From Xanthobacter autotrophicus (GTDB lineage Bacteria; Pseudomonadota; Alphaproteobacteria; Rhizobiales; Xanthobacteraceae): DNA of 64,000 nt. The stretch is from positions 124,001 through 188,000 of the forward strand of contig NZ_VAUP01000041.1 of assembly GCF_005871085.1 (NCBI RefSeq), written 5' to 3'. Position numbers and translations under genes: made by a program. Each line of letters begins with the position of its first letter. The first letter of the stretch is position 1. The notes below the pieces were generated by a model. It did no database searches. It worked only from the letters and a program-made list of their open reading frames with translations, and was not told the DNA's origin. This document shows, piece after piece, positions 63,932 through 64,000 of this stretch.

Positions 63932-64000
63932 CGCGGCGCACGCCGACGCAGCTTGCTCAAGATCATTGGCGCCATGGCCGCAAGGGTGCGAACCTTGCCC

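Overview
The window is GC-rich, densely coded chromosomal DNA from an alphaproteobacterium, most likely of the order Hyphomicrobiales (Rhizobiales) and possibly Xanthobacteraceae. The evidence is a set of lineage-typical genes: a GapR/DUF2312 nucleoid protein, a DUF1150-Hsp20 pair, the PhyR/EcfG general stress response, a membrane-bound ferritin (MbfA) with an Irr-type operator, a TimA/Tim44-like protein, and the proB-proA-nadD-rsfS-rlmH cluster. The genus is inference. No rRNA, tRNA, CRISPR array, prophage or insertion sequence is visible. About 61 protein genes are supported; the first is cut by the left edge.

Layout. 0-5.5 kb: cell-wall enzymes (L,D-transpeptidase, DUF882 peptidase-like protein), GapR, a DMT transporter, a DUF1036 protein and a TPR protein. 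5.6-13.7 kb, almost all minus strand: rpmJ, rlmH, rsfS, nadD, proA, an unexpected membrane-protein gene, proB, obgE and a lone amidohydrolase/decarboxylase. 13.8-21.5 kb: priA, a Nudix hydrolase, pdeM, then smr-mltA-timA on the minus strand, then glucokinase. 21.6-26.3 kb: alpha/beta hydrolase, LysR regulator, EamA transporter, an outer-membrane beta-barrel protein and a Bax-inhibitor-1 protein. 26.5-30 kb: a two-subunit transketolase with a cupin behind a palindromic operator, facing a short-chain dehydrogenase. 30-35.3 kb: riboflavin genes, cytochrome b561, hpf, ptsN, DUF1150 and Hsp20. 35.4-40.5 kb: FMN-type glutamate synthase, a TIM-barrel protein, a class I amidotransferase, a TerB-fold protein and a PRC-barrel protein.

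41-49.3 kb is the regulatory core: a large hybrid histidine kinase, a DUF883 protein, then the general stress response locus (phyR, a HisKA_2-type kinase, a KGG-repeat protein, ecfG). At least four sites fit the EcfG promoter consensus GGAAC-N16/17-CGTT: before phyR, before the KGG gene, before ecfG and, less perfectly, before the kinase. A fifth variant precedes the PRC-barrel gene. No nepR anti-sigma gene is recognisable, and the kinase's ATP-binding half looks degenerate; both are worth a second look.

49.4-64 kb: DUF985 cupin, gloB, a methyltransferase, a heparinase II/III-like protein, rsmB, purA, a conserved membrane protein, an HCCA-isomerase-like protein, a PAP2 phosphatase and argG. 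The window ends with a divergent pair, a P1B-type metal ATPase with a TPCP motif and mbfA, separated by three Irr-like half-sites. This looks like an iron-efflux and storage module. Short dispersed palindromic repeats of two families lie in several gaps between genes.
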